From an uncultured Sutterella sp. (GTDB lineage: Bacteria > Pseudomonadota > Gammaproteobacteria > Burkholderiales > Burkholderiaceae_F): a stretch of 23,982 bases of DNA. Positions within the stretch are counted from its first letter, which is position 1. Every line of letters starts with the position of its first letter. The notes below the pieces were generated by a model. That model saw only the letters and a list, made by a program, of their open reading frames with translations, ran no database searches and was not told where the DNA came from. Below are positions 18,501 through 23,982 of the stretch, in pieces. The position numbers were made by a program, and so were the translations under genes. Where the stretch lies: assembly GCA_905198475.1 (NCBI GenBank), contig CAJKCQ010000032.1, positions 1-23,982 of the forward strand. The letters are read 5' to 3'.

Positions 18501-21500
18501 GGAGGTCGCGGTAATTTTTGCCTGAGTTGTCCTTGGCGATCTGAACGTCATCGAGAAGAGAGCGGTTCAAAAGCTCATCCTCTTCCACGAGTCCCGTGCG
18601 GCCCTTCGCGCGTTCGGCGTAGGCATGCGCTTCCTCGCCCTCGCCCGTACCGGCATCGCGTGCGGTGATCGTGAAAGATCCGTCCTTGGCGAGCGAAGCC
18701 TGCGACTTCTCAACCGTCGCATTCACGCGGTTGGTGATGTCCGCCGAGATGATCGAGCCGTTTAATGCCACACCCGAACCGCTGCCCACGGCGGCCTGCA
18801 CGCCCACCGCGGTATTGACTTGCGTGAGCGAAGCGAGCGCCTTCACGTCAACAGACTTCGCGTTTGTGAAGTTCGCGCCCTTGAGCGTCGAGGCGACGGT
18901 GTTGTCGATGTCCGCCACGGCCACGGCAGCGCCCACGGCGCCGGAGAAGCCGCCCGAACCGGAGGCGACGCCGACGGTGGTGCCGCCCGTCACCTGAACT
19001 TCGCCCGTCCAGGCAGTCTGCGCGTATTCAAATTCGCCTGACGTGTTTCCGACGGACAAACCTTCCACATCCGCACGGACGGTGTTTTCGATGAGGTTCA
19101 CCGAGACGCCCGCGTCGATCGCGCCGGCAGGGCCGTTCGAGGTCGAGACGGCTACGCCGAGTCCCTGGGCAACGGTCGTGCCGTTGACGAGCGAATAAAC
19201 GCCCATGTCCTCAACTTTCTCCGAGAGCGACACATTCTTGAGGGTCAGGCGGTTTTCCGCATTGTTCTGGTTCACAGCGGCAGCGCCGCCGATCCCGACC
19301 GACGTACCCGATCCGCCCTTCGAGACAGAAACGGCTGCGCCGCCCGCAAAGGCGCCGACCCACTTGTTCGTCACCGACTCGACGGCCGTCTTTTGGGCGT
19401 CGAGCGTAATCTTTCCAGCCGAAGCGCCTTCAATGTGAAGGACATTCGATTCGGCCACATCGTTCCAGGCAAAGGATCCTGCCGCAGAGAGCTGGAAGCT
19501 CGATCCGGCAGCCTGAACGCCTGAGGTGACGCTGTCGGTGGAGGCAATGCCTGACGATCGTTCCCCAGTCTCAAGTCCAGAGTAGCTCCCGTCGCTGCCG
19601 GCAGCATCGCCGCCGGCCTGAGCCGCCGCCTCACCTGCGCCCTTCGTAACTGCGCCCTGCAGAGCGCCGCCTTCGGCAAGACCAGACGCGGCGTCCTTAA
19701 GCGCCTTTGAGCCCGTCTGTTCCCCAAGAGCGCTGAGGCCGCCCGCCGCATCGGGCTTCTTGGTGTTGGCAGAGCCGGACCCGGAAACGCCTGCCTGACC
19801 GGCGAGTCCGACGGCATTGAGGTTGAGGCCGCTTTCAGCCGTGAGGGCGAGTGTACCGTCCGCTTTGAGCGCACCCGCGCCGTAGTCCCGAATACTCGAC
19901 GTCCCGTCAAGGTCCTTCATTTCGAGCGTATTGCCGAAAGACCCGAGATTCACTGCGACGCCCGCCCCCACGGCGTTTGCCGCCCCCTGCGCGCTCTTCA
20001 CAAAGGAGAGTGCACCAGCAGCAGTCTGCACCGAATCGTCTCGCAGAGCCTTCATCGTAAGGTCGCCCGACCGCGCTTCAATCCGTGCCTCGTCGTCAAT
20101 GGCGATGCGGTTCTTTGCATCAGCTTCCGTGACGGCCGTCATGCCCGACGCTGAAAGCGTGCCCGTGTTGTAGCCCGCGGACGCGGCGATGGTAACGCCG
20201 TCCAATTCATCGTTCGCGGTGAGGTCCGTCTTTGTACCGGAAAGCCCAGCGCCCTCCTTCACGAGAATGAGATTGTCGGTGCCGAGCTCGTGATAGACCA
20301 CCGAAGCGCCGAGGGACGTGCCCTTGTCGATGGTCGGAAGCGGCACGCCCAAGAAGTCGTCGAGCTGCCCGCTCATGGCGATGCTTTCATTGCGGCTCGT
20401 CGCCCTGAGCCCAAGGGCTTCGGCCGACTCGAGGGCCGCCCCTGCGCCCACTTCAACTGTGCTCTTCGTCGTCTGATCGAGTACCGCGAGCGAGCCCGCG
20501 ACGGAGAAGGGATTATCGGCCTGCGCCTCGTTCGTCTTGCCAGCTGCCGAAACAAAGGCGTTGGTGTAGCTTGCCGGATTGATGAAATCGAGAACGCTCA
20601 TGCCGAAGTCGATGAGGTCCGTTGCGGTTCCCGCACCTTTACCCGCGAGCGCCATGAGGGCCTTCAAGCTGCTCGAGAATTCTGCAAAGGCGGTCTGGAG
20701 CTGAGTGATGCCGGTCGTGAAATTCTCTGCTTGGCCCACCGCATCGAAGGCTTCGACCATCTTGTCCTTGGCAGCCGTGAAGGCGGCGAGCTCGTCCTTA
20801 TAGCCTTCTGCGGAGAAATGATCCGCGTAGGTGTTGAAGCAGTCTATGAGCTCCTTTTTAAGGAACTTGAACCGGTCCTTGTTGATCAGCGCTTCGGAGG
20901 AAAGCGTGAGGTCGCCTGAGCTCTTCGTCGTGATCGAGGCGCCCTCACCCACTGTCACGCTTGCGAGCGAGGAGGCACCGTCGCCCGCTTTATTGATGAG
21001 AATCGCGAGCGCACCCTGCTTGTCTTTTCCTGCGTTAGCCTTCTCGCTGTCGATAACCTGCTTTGTCACCGCCTCGTAGTGGTGGTCAGCGAGGTGAGAC
21101 TTCGCTTCAACGGTGAACTTTCCTGTTGACTGAAGCTGCACCTTCGGTGCGATCGTCACCGTCGCCGACTGGGCGTTCTTCACGTAGGCGGCCGCACCGC
21201 CGAGTTGAAAGTTCTCGGTCGTGGCGCTCCCGCCCGCGGAAGTGCCGAACACGCGGGCGACCGATTCAGCCACCTTGCTCAAGGCAAGGTTCGACCCGAA
21301 ATCCTGGATCTTCATCTGGAAGCCGTAGTCGCCCACGGTGGTCTTTGCCCCGACCTTGAGGGTTTCCGTCTCGTTCGTCGCACGTACGTCTGCCGTCCCC
21401 GAGGTCGTGAAGCCCGCGCCGAGATTCGTTTGGGCCGAAGCGTTGAACTTCGTGATGTTCACCGCGAGGGCGATGTTGCCCGTGGGCGGCGTATTTGTTT

Positions 21501-23199
21501 CTGCGTCCGTCTCAACGCGGTTCGTCTGCTTGGCCTCCGCGGTCACCTTCGAGGGCCCCTGAGCACGCGTGCCGGCCGCGCCAATCTTTGCGCCGTCGGC
21601 AACGGAAACGGTTGTCCCTGCATCCAGGTCCGCATAGATGAAGCTCGCCTGCGGCGCCTTCGTCGCCGAAGTAGCCGCCTTCACGCTGGCATCCACTTTA
21701 AGGTCGCCCGCTGCGGCGAACTTGAGTTCGCCGTCGGTTGCAAGCGCCCCCTTGATCTCCACGGCACTCGTGTTCTTCACGCGCATCGCTGCGGCAGAGA
21801 CCACCGGGATCGATTCGGCCTCGCCCCAATTGAGGAAGTTCTTAAACCCGGACTGGTCGCCCACCTTGAGGTCGGAGTGCGCCTCGCTCTCAAGGGTGAG
21901 CCCCTTCACACCGGTCACTTCGGCCTTTTCGCCTACCGTAACCCGCGCGTCGGCCGACATGTCCACATATTCGAGCGTGCCCGCATCAATCGGCACCAAT
22001 CCGCTCTCGAGCGTCTCGAGTGCCTTCCCGGTGAAGCTCTTCGAATGGTCAACAATATTGAAGGCTCGGGCCTCGGCAGTCAGTTTTCCTTCGGCGCGCA
22101 CGGTACCCGAGAGCTCAACGGAAGCCAAAACATCACGGCCTTCGCCGTCACTTGACTTGAAGAGAATCGGGTCGTCCGCACGCGGATTGAGAGCGCCGTT
22201 GCCGGCATGGGCCTTCGCCGTGAGGTTGCCCGCAGCCTTGACGACCGCTCCTTCCTCAACCACCACGCTCGCGGCAACCGCCCCTCCCTTGCCGTCCGTC
22301 TTCTTTCCGGACTCCGGAGCCTGCGTTTGAGCCTTTGCGACAAGATCGCCCGCCGCGCGTGCGAAAAGAAGCACGTCGCCCGTTTCGGGATCGGTCTTGA
22401 AAGCGAGGTCCTTTGCGAGGTTGGCCGAAGTGGTCACCTTTCCGTCTTTGCCGCGGATATTGACGAGGTCCTGGAAGTTGGTTACGCCCGTTGTGAGGTG
22501 CGCGCCCGAAGTGATTTGGACGCTCCCTGCGAGCAATGCGAGACTGTTGCCCGCGTTGATGCTGCCCTGGACGGTGATCACGGCCTCGGGATTGATCGGC
22601 ACGCCGTCACCCGTGCGGAGGTTTTGGAGAAAGGCGTCATTGAAGGCGGTCGGCTTGTCACCGTTGGCGAGGTTCGACCACGTTTTGAACTGATCCTGCG
22701 TCGTGATCGTCGTCGTGAGGCTGCCGGCGTTGATGACGCCCGTCGTTCCCACCAGCATGCCGACCGGGGAGACGAAATAGAGGTCGCCGCCGATCTTATT
22801 GTTCTTCACGGCGTTCACGACGCCGTTAATCTTGATCTGTGCATTGACGAGGTTGAGGAGTTGCTGGCCGCGACCGAACTGCAGATTTGCAATTTGATCC
22901 GCATTCACCGTGAACTCTTTGAACTTGTTGATGCCGGTCTTGCCGCCGTTGACGAACTTGGAGGTCGTGACGTTGAGGACCTTGCCCGCTTGGTCCACCT
23001 TCACGGTGGTGCTGCCCCAATCGCTCACGACGCCCGCGGCCGAGACACTCCCGGCAGCCAGAGCCGAAAGGAGGAGCGCCGAAAGGCCCTTTTGGACCGT
23101 TGAGCGCACTTTGCCCTTGCCAAAGGCGGTCTTCGTTTCATCCGTCGCAACAAACTGTCCGCGGGCCTTGTTCCAGAGTACCTTGAAGATCGCGTTCAT
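6106..23199 (-). CDS. Giant TpsA-type filamentous adhesin (ESPR signal, FxxPxG motif)
   Basis: 5697 residues in one uninterrupted frame, over 0.5 MDa by rough estimate. It is a two-partner-secretion exoprotein of the filamentous haemagglutinin/LktA-like adhesin class. Order: an ESPR extended signal peptide (1-54; MNAIFKVLWNKARGQFVA then a hydrophobic core ending SVSA/A); the TPS secretion domain (about 60-300) with NKFKEFTVNADQIANL and FVSPVG (142-147); Ala/Gly-rich beta-helix; a helical insert (about 767-895); tandem units of about 53 residues (about 1070-2475); more variable beta-helix; helical, aromatic and charged inserts (about 3392-3437, 3844-4034, 4234-4351); FhaB-like short rungs (about 4700-5330); and a non-repetitive acidic tail (about 5550-5697). 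Only two cysteines were seen (787, 3993). There is no VENN motif or recognisable toxin end, so adhesion or biofilm is likelier than contact-dependent inhibition. The start has a strong ribosome site (23202-23209). Confidence 0.96.
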   Translation of the reverse strand: MNAIFKVLWNKARGQFVATDETKTAFGKGKVRSTVQKGLSALLLSALAAGSVSAAGVVSDWGSTTVKVDQAGKVLNVTTSKFVNGGKTGINKFKEFTVNADQIANLQFGRGQQLLNLVNAQIKINGVVNAVKNNKIGGDLYFVSPVGMLVGTTGVINAGSLTTTITTQDQFKTWSNLANGDKPTAFNDAFLQNLRTGDGVPINPEAVITVQGSINAGNSLALLAGSVQITSGAHLTTGVTNFQDLVNIRGKDGKVTTSANLAKDLAFKTDPETGDVLLFARAAGDLVAKAQTQAPESGKKTDGKGGAVAASVVVEEGAVVKAAGNLTAKAHAGNGALNPRADDPILFKSSDGEGRDVLASVELSGTVRAEGKLTAEARAFNIVDHSKSFTGKALETLESGLVPIDAGTLEYVDMSADARVTVGEKAEVTGVKGLTLESEAHSDLKVGDQSGFKNFLNWGEAESIPVVSAAAMRVKNTSAVEIKGALATDGELKFAAAGDLKVDASVKAATSATKAPQASFIYADLDAGTTVSVADGAKIGAAGTRAQGPSKVTAEAKQTNRVETDAETNTPPTGNIALAVNITKFNASAQTNLGAGFTTSGTADVRATNETETLKVGAKTTVGDYGFQMKIQDFGSNLALSKVAESVARVFGTSAGGSATTENFQLGGAAAYVKNAQSATVTIAPKVQLQSTGKFTVEAKSHLADHHYEAVTKQVIDSEKANAGKDKQGALAILINKAGDGASSLASVTVGEGASITTKSSGDLTLSSEALINKDRFKFLKKELIDCFNTYADHFSAEGYKDELAAFTAAKDKMVEAFDAVGQAENFTTGITQLQTAFAEFSSSLKALMALAGKGAGTATDLIDFGMSVLDFINPASYTNAFVSAAGKTNEAQADNPFSVAGSLAVLDQTTKSTVEVGAGAALESAEALGLRATSRNESIAMSGQLDDFLGVPLPTIDKGTSLGASVVYHELGTDNLILVKEGAGLSGTKTDLTANDELDGVTIAASAGYNTGTLSASGMTAVTEADAKNRIAIDDEARIEARSGDLTMKALRDDSVQTAAGALSFVKSAQGAANAVGAGVAVNLGSFGNTLEMKDLDGTSSIRDYGAGALKADGTLALTAESGLNLNAVGLAGQAGVSGSGSANTKKPDAAGGLSALGEQTGSKALKDAASGLAEGGALQGAVTKGAGEAAAQAGGDAAGSDGSYSGLETGERSSGIASTDSVTSGVQAAGSSFQLSAAGSFAWNDVAESNVLHIEGASAGKITLDAQKTAVESVTNKWVGAFAGGAAVSVSKGGSGTSVGIGGAAAVNQNNAENRLTLKNVSLSEKVEDMGVYSLVNGTTVAQGLGVAVSTSNGPAGAIDAGVSVNLIENTVRADVEGLSVGNTSGEFEYAQTAWTGEVQVTGGTTVGVASGSGGFSGAVGAAVAVADIDNTVASTLKGANFTNAKSVDVKALASLTQVNTAVGVQAAVGSGSGVALNGSIISADITNRVNATVEKSQASLAKDGSFTITARDAGTGEGEEAHAYAERAKGRTGLVEEDELLNRSLLDDVQIAKDNSGKNYRDLRSGFLKGAGMTQVSAALSVAATGGSSGGAGGAGVVVTNFENTFGASSKGLTVTHDGSGLFSEKAQSDVVTVAVAAGAAGTSGNFAASGSVIVSDVKQTAQASAEKLTLTAGAMKDDAVRAVLAAQTNAKTVNVAGNVSAQVSAGGGGFGAAVVVAEVENNALTKLKDSTISSFKGASAENGSTVPGALGLLAENKSEIWTAAAAATVASNVALGASVAVNRAVGNAQIDVDAVTLDGLGHFDAQARDASELWTLSGAVSAAVKPGAAAGAGLAFASSRGRTNADVNGLTLLASNEKTDVGVSAEAQDHVSTLTLAVGAGGTVGLSGAAAKNVVERKVAADLTGLKTNNQEGAADETIEGAGDVVVRAESRADIDNLALVAAASQAAALGAGVAVNTIDVDVAAGAHGLKAGVSSLNVAAHSANDLDTIGVGGAGAGTVAVAGSTAFNTITGNTSAALTNSILQAADAVAVHAESNDVIGTYAGQAVGAGTIALGLSVAMSERSGATTATVSGSTVKETGKGTGTLTMKSGVDDAHINNAIVEQDALNVQTSFEDKRGKETVDGIAVAATSTTTYKTLTINGGGAGTAQAAGTASIVTHAGKTEAGVSNSTLESAGKLAVEAGDYANFSSVLVTAGGAGGMSANGSVTQTDAAHATRAAIENASLKSDAATTLGAEAKEGVSNLTIAAGGAGALAVDAVVAIANQKSSVVTALTNSTVEGGAYTQKADYLGRITNLGVSAAGAGALAGAATVAINTADVVVKSVVDGKSAVKPAGAVSIEAGRTLDWNEYGGAASASGGGALAGTAYINETAGETLVLVDDAQLGDGKNQVTLSAKNDDSIELVAVSAAGAKYVAAGATVAVNTMAGDVGTMVKNADIQGTDIVVEALADRKANSTLVSASASLGALAANVFSTRVGGTGSYAELLGEGDAENAGTSKTLEKFKGDYGALSKEDLTTGAAGGASDGGVTSETEAKSNLVKGTGVMSVDSTFEGSNSVTLAAKEDVKEGSGIVAELGGATAGAVGIGASVVTVDRVMGASVTMSGGGIAAKTADITASAAAHDSLKVHQGSAGLVGGNASYVREQVSGGVTAVVEDQAKVKGDSVHITAKNDSSVTADAFGVAAGAVAVGAQIAKIKDASSVVVKLENSNFEGSVKATVDRAQRLQAEATAGYGGAVAGAGAVTEIIDSGKAEARLTNVSASGASFETAVNLHPELNVKSYAAGGALGASAGVVKATAEESGEATLVVTGGKLKSDEVKLSALAGEKTDKDSDALRLTGRVEGYGGAVVAGLNFNTVNLSNTAKASLSVDGTAFRAAEGKTAGTAAQLRTGGYGLYDASANAVTVGGILAAGSNDLTVVHGLESEMTLKGSATTLGSLNAAVENAESAKILGESAGGALINADGNDAVHTTHKDTSSAALAVAGSFKTAGDMSFAAASNSDLHMTADNTKGGLAALSGAVGTNIMKGSTAVQVTDSAALSAGGDLQLGALNAWTLGAASGDHLVKSEVYGAIAGGGIKFTNTVERSADVSVGNKAKLFAGDSITAEAKSTGDAAVRVLARTAGAYNALGATVESSVKNANTVSVESGAVLRTQSAKGVVALAATGEDVLEHEALTRIEGSALANADSNAKVTVERTNTVSLKSGAEIRSGGEVLLNAGAAADGTESKLEMQNRAESFSYALLSGIDADLNAKTKLSGIVDVAGKVVSTTNTAVTGDSGDYMITGDSLSHYWGQLKADDKSTLAVKGSGRKDATVEETGRINVTGSIDAGVNTKADIVISGLLNPEGSGAEITGSQSTPTLKVEAGTKEAEKDIRSSISGPVSESEGNVYWKRYAELEKILTEYTGATDEAIVGYKAEFDALVALMDQKKLGGWVDLKFEENGQTVTKRTFAPIEKSEELYVAVNGITVSGGNIKLNAAEVTGSGAISANAAEGVWIKNESNASLKVGDIVIQAKGGEIDLNGVAADASALQGAGFQGKVRSSDNTADPVISIESEAKTGSYTVKHAKDEEGKPFEETVTPATNLVLTGEIRNNAGDVSITAKDGDLVSLGDVGASGTLTMTAKGSIMQSYTSGLTNIGGDVPGDAWKNEIGQISSKDNHDASHAPGTTFVSSNAQAPSGGKWVAGGSIIISGDLINLNGTVQSGYDTYELKINETVLEAKISEIREAWRRAGSPTNIDVKSSAYRLQAEEAVKTDDGSYKLLVAAWYDPVKDRIVMDDVLPEGGSIFISGKIASTGGGKIFASDGSADVRFNAGNHDVLTGSIDTGSSKGVVQFTDLFWSDGQKDGTAAKVTRWQDGQTTEYLVDHNGQAIGNKTVKDGIQNYSPKNGLLYVWTEGTVSGSTERQYYEYMAKWWGAADDKLKDAFASEKTTVTKSGDLYQGATITDRLTRPDKGGDKDANFYAWMDVLDQTDTGYRVTTKRWKTGFLGCHKWTSYTITRDTTSKRMVTYTVKADKDVGVGFLQGSNTVDITSNRSIHLGNSITAQGGTINLNAGVDIRAESAGASLNGADTINLTAKGDIGSSLRPIALKGGSGELKLGATAANIHIDGTNLGAGRSVSSDGLLAGSTLSVAVRGDLQAAKAQGKDVTLSSVEGGVKVKDLTQLLAAGTHAVNISALKDVEVTASTGDLGLGLIESKSGDVVLTVQNGSVYDASGAADASNVSDEKRLEAWERAGLINADGSSTGDKLWEADVEAEKNRITQAYARMESYTDFKEKGGKLTDAQEQDYTALKEIYGKFESAEAAVSAMEQDEKSNLGKLVANRAHYGWTENDLLYSIADTILNSSGSSTTPARTTNIWGKNVKINTANAGSVGEVGETVTGRLSDKDETKRLALLKALSRADVGDFSSKGGEVSVTLKIPVTIVASGNLTVNARDNIFLESPKGSGFAVKEIVSQTGDVRVTSRGGISAAEGSGLVSGKTVTLRGGTGGIGAAEAYLKIHSDPAKWAAVNAGGDIFIEAVDANGALGDMTLYSLAGDQDVSLKAKNLYAYSGDKLGDDYDDFADLGYIKGQTLNFEVRGDFGTEDTALRVGTASTVNFSEAEGNVRLRGIGKSGELSINGINASGVVDIDSEGGLRVGAVKGDSVELDAVKQITLTDNLESTGENKDLAVTSKEAGIELADNSTVRSEGGVKLDAKAGELKFTGGVVEAAGNASLLGNSVTATRGNLSAGGRIEIGATGGGIDAAGLKTQAGAGTLITAVGGGVALSGGSSIKAADDVKISSQETLDLANATVQSTAGKVELQGLAGIVAKDARLLAADAVTVTAKENVEVSNSTVEAASLAITAAKNLIGTGLKGTIKGAAALSAGGDMVLVSADLSGSTVSAVAAQGLSARGAALNATEGSLTLTAEAADIDASGVNLSAEGAATLTTGQDLKLAPSGDAVARVTAKSLSATASGALDASRLEVKVEEGSAFQSNGLLTLTDANVSGGSLRAEGDAGVEGSRITVDVTGNGYNEGNRDNYEGVVTIKSSKGLVTLTGADVKADKGDFFARSEGDLNLETAHFEILDGGLGFKSTGGDLTLAGATGLKGDFLEMDADGAIGMEGMELSVEDTLRISAGGDINSRNLQLEITEDENGVGGKAYFEAKTGTVHLEGSRITANTSDGFIGDMTVIAGKDARLDDVFTPEKNVKAESMSIRAGDAVNFGEGTVALETKKDLTVEANHLTGDRIAAESVLTAGSALSISVKEDLHVEEGVQASGKNVKFTSKDFTLADRTTVRGGSTAEIDASGEVAFTGDVLVTADDSVGIGAASGGITFTGAVTVGDETKAENKAKVTLHAADSILQREVSGNAGVRGSTLEAQSSGGFVKLDAREGGTSGEGGNAFTQAAIESAGDVVFGSTGRTTELAVNASKNGAVSGDLRVQGERGAIIFTNGVSATGEVVVNAAAVQGSDLSADRRLAIVTALEKNAPNGAPQGVVFSGGLSGSIVTVYAGSGDVVIEGPVRSTLGEVDVYRLDQTERGVVRVGEADSAHTLVVFNARGDVVAGPMHSADTLYAFAGWEGRVYGRSGFTSDVHKAAAVEHAESIGLVPDFSEWLNLDAAGLDPTALPRLSFTARNLEYADTDRIGPWSFLLEDLTTPLGSWLFLRLRPDATEDDQAHEALLEGFPAREDGVIRDHREPTKEDFGWIMTSL
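10140..10540 (-). other. Coiled-coil-like insert in the adhesin (residues ~4220-4354)
   Basis: A Glu/Lys/Ala-rich stretch (KLWEADVEAEKNRITQAYAR, DAQEQDYTALKEIYGKFE, AEAAVSAMEQDEKSNLGKLV) looks helical. It ends in NDLLYSIADTILNSS and NIWGKNVKIN, where the beta-rungs resume. I recall similar 'LLYAI...NI.G..V' junctions in other large adhesins of this class. Confidence 0.5.
11100..11690 (-). other. Aromatic, charged module in the adhesin (residues ~3840-4035)
   Basis: Within otherwise Gly/Ala/Val-rich rungs, about 190 residues are rich in Trp, Tyr, Lys and Asp (VTRWQDGQTTEYLVDHNGQ, YYEYMAKWWGAADDKLKDAF, NFYAWMDVLDQTDTGYRVT, FLGCHKWTSYTITRD). Cys3993 lies here. The composition suits a folded ligand-binding domain displayed on the fibre; no named domain is recognised. 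Confidence 0.55.
15780..19990 (-). repeat. Tandem protein repeats of about 53 residues in the adhesin
   Basis: By eye about twenty degenerate units of 52-55 residues follow one another, with interruptions near 19500-19830 and 18475-18620. Each begins with a small-residue core such as GAGVAVN, GAAVAVADI, GASVAVNRA, GATVAVNTM or GAATVAINT. A turn with Asn/Asp and Thr follows, then a strand 'xxAxVxxxxLxxx' and a second strand of the type VxVxA. At the DNA level the units have diverged, so they are old duplications rather than a recently expanded array. Confidence 0.75.
20510..20900 (-). other. Helical insert in the adhesin (residues ~767-895)
   Basis: The Ala/Gly/Thr/Val beta-helix composition stops, and about 130 residues of amphipathic helix-like sequence follow (FKFLKKELIDCFNTYADHFS, KDELAAFTAAKDKMVEAFDA, FSSSLKALMALAGKG, FGMSVLDFINPASYT). 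It contains Cys787, one of only two cysteines seen in the protein. Beta-helix resumes at about NPFSVAGSLAVLD. It would protrude from the fibre side as a helical domain. Confidence 0.6.
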
Positions 23200-23201
23200 A
23201 C

Positions 23202-23209
23202 ATCACCTC
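23202..23209 (-). promoter_or_regulatory. Ribosome binding site of the giant adhesin gene
   Basis: GAGGTGAT on the minus strand ends two bases before the ATG at 23199. It fixes the start at the ESPR methionine. Confidence 0.75.
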
Positions 23210-23224
23210 AATCTATTCTTCGTC

Positions 23225-23242
23225 CGGGCGTTCCTGCGCCCG
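23225..23242 (-). repeat. Small hairpin between tpsB and tpsA
   Basis: CGGGCG (23225-23230) pairs with CGCCCG (23237-23242) around a 6-base loop inside the 62-base tpsB-tpsA gap. No T run follows. It may tune the relative expression of the two partners, a speculation from position. Confidence 0.25.
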
Positions 23243-23261
23243 TCGTCCGCGGCCCTGTGCG

Positions 23262-23972
23262 TCACCAGGACGCCGTCACCGCCAAGTCGAAGCGCGCCTT
23301 GTCCGCGCGCTCGCCTGCACCGAGATTTCTAATGAGCGGGAAGCCCGCCGTTGCCGTCACTGAGGCGCCCTTCCAAAGGGGCCAGGTTGCGCCGAGCCCC
23401 GTGGAAGCGAGTTCGCGCCGGCTGTAGGAGGAAGTCCCTGCAAGCCGCCCCGCATCGAGGAAGGCAAAGAGCGCGGTGCGGGGACCCGCAGGCGCCCAGG
23501 AGGCCTCAAAGTTCACGTAGGCGCCCGCCTCGGCCGAGAGCACGTCGTTGTCATAACCGCGCACGCCGCTCGTGTGGCCGAGATAAAAGTACTGCGACGA
23601 GGAGAGTGGATCGCCGTCGATGACCGCCTGCCAGGCGCCCGAAACGGAAACCCGCCAGTCGGGCGCGGTCTGCACCCGCCAGAAGGCGCTCCCCGTAAGA
23701 ATGTTCTGTTCCCAGCGCTCCTCGAAGGTGCGCTCCTTCACGCGGCCATGCCCGACGGCAGTCGTGAAGTAAAAGACCGACTGGCTGCCGAAGACAATCG
23801 CTTCAACGCCCGCCCGAGCGGTATCAATCTCCACGTCGTTAATCGTCACCGCAAAGAAATCTGTCTCGCTCTTCTGTCGCGACCATTCGCCCCAGAGGGT
23901 CCACTTCTGCTGTGGGGTGACGTAAACCAGGGCGAACGGTCGACTAATCGCGAAATTTGTACCAAATAAACA
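23262..23972 (-). CDS. TpsB/FhaC-type outer-membrane transporter, C-terminal part
   Basis: C-terminal beta-barrel of a two-partner-secretion (Omp85-superfamily) transporter that would export the adjacent adhesin. The conserved L6-loop motif VRGY is at 23553-23564 within SSSQYFYLGHTSGVRGYDND. Alternating barrel strands follow, and the protein ends in TASW, a C-terminal aromatic typical of BAM substrates. POTRA domains and the early barrel lie beyond the window. A GTG at 23849 is the first possible start inside the frame, but barrel-like sequence (FGTNFAISRPFALVYV, WTLWGEWSRQ) continues upstream of it, so it is not the true start. An in-frame TGA at 23973-23975 stops the frame 7 bases from the window edge. 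This is either contig-end error or a real disruption. The tpsB-tpsA order and 62-base gap suit one operon. Confidence 0.88.
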   Translation of the reverse strand, partial: CLFGTNFAISRPFALVYVTPQQKWTLWGEWSRQKSETDFFAVTINDVEIDTARAGVEAIVFGSQSVFYFTTAVGHGRVKERTFEERWEQNILTGSAFWRVQTAPDWRVSVSGAWQAVIDGDPLSSSQYFYLGHTSGVRGYDNDVLSAEAGAYVNFEASWAPAGPRTALFAFLDAGRLAGTSSYSRRELASTGLGATWPLWKGASVTATAGFPLIRNLGAGERADKARFDLAVTASW

Positions 23973-23982
23973 TCATCCATAT

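Noticed and set aside
15780..19990. CRISPR or nucleotide-level tandem array
   Set aside because: The periodicity is at protein level with diverged DNA; no identical short repeats separated by unique spacers.
5998..23103. Many plus-strand frames opposite the adhesin
   Set aside because: All are antisense shadows of one biased reading frame; none shows a coding start or domain.

Overview
The window is GC-rich bacterial DNA with tightly packed genes and a two-partner secretion locus whose giant exoprotein starts with an extended (ESPR-type) signal peptide. ESPR signal peptides, TpsB/TpsA pairs and the family mix point to a Gram-negative proteobacterium. A gut Burkholderiales such as the Sutterella group is my best guess, from protein style only. 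The left edge cuts through what looks like the 3' end of an IS200/IS605 tnpB gene, and the right edge cuts a tpsB gene. Both are typical contig-break points, so the window may be a whole contig.

Layout. Positions 1-84 hold a tnpB/omegaRNA-like right end. Then come five plus-strand genes: a MATE efflux pump (210-1577), a small exported cysteine-containing protein (1687-2022), a DUF3737 beta-helix protein (2749-3603), a PatB/MalY C-S lyase (3657-4868) and a flavin-reductase-like split-barrel protein (5059-5640). The 726-base gap at 2023-2748 contains an AT-rich, almost perfect 14-bp inverted repeat with the 11-6-11 architecture of a Xer recombination (dif) site. The gap at 5641-6105 lies between convergent genes. 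It holds two terminator-type hairpins and an orphan IS200/IS605 right-end/omegaRNA-like structure.

About 71% of the window (6106-23199, minus strand) is a single uninterrupted gene for a 5697-residue TpsA-type filamentous adhesin. It is preceded, 62 bases upstream on the same strand, by the C-terminal barrel of its TpsB outer-membrane transporter (23262 to the right edge).

How it works together. TpsB should thread TpsA across the outer membrane to give a very long beta-helical surface fibre. DUF3737, PatB and the flavin-binding protein are codirectional. DUF3737 and PatB are 53 bases apart and may be cotranscribed; PatB suggests cysteine/cystathionine breakdown. The most interesting points are the dif-like site with inward-pointing KOPS-like octamers, the orphan omegaRNA-like scaffold, the modular architecture of the giant adhesin, and the in-frame stop in tpsB next to the window edge.
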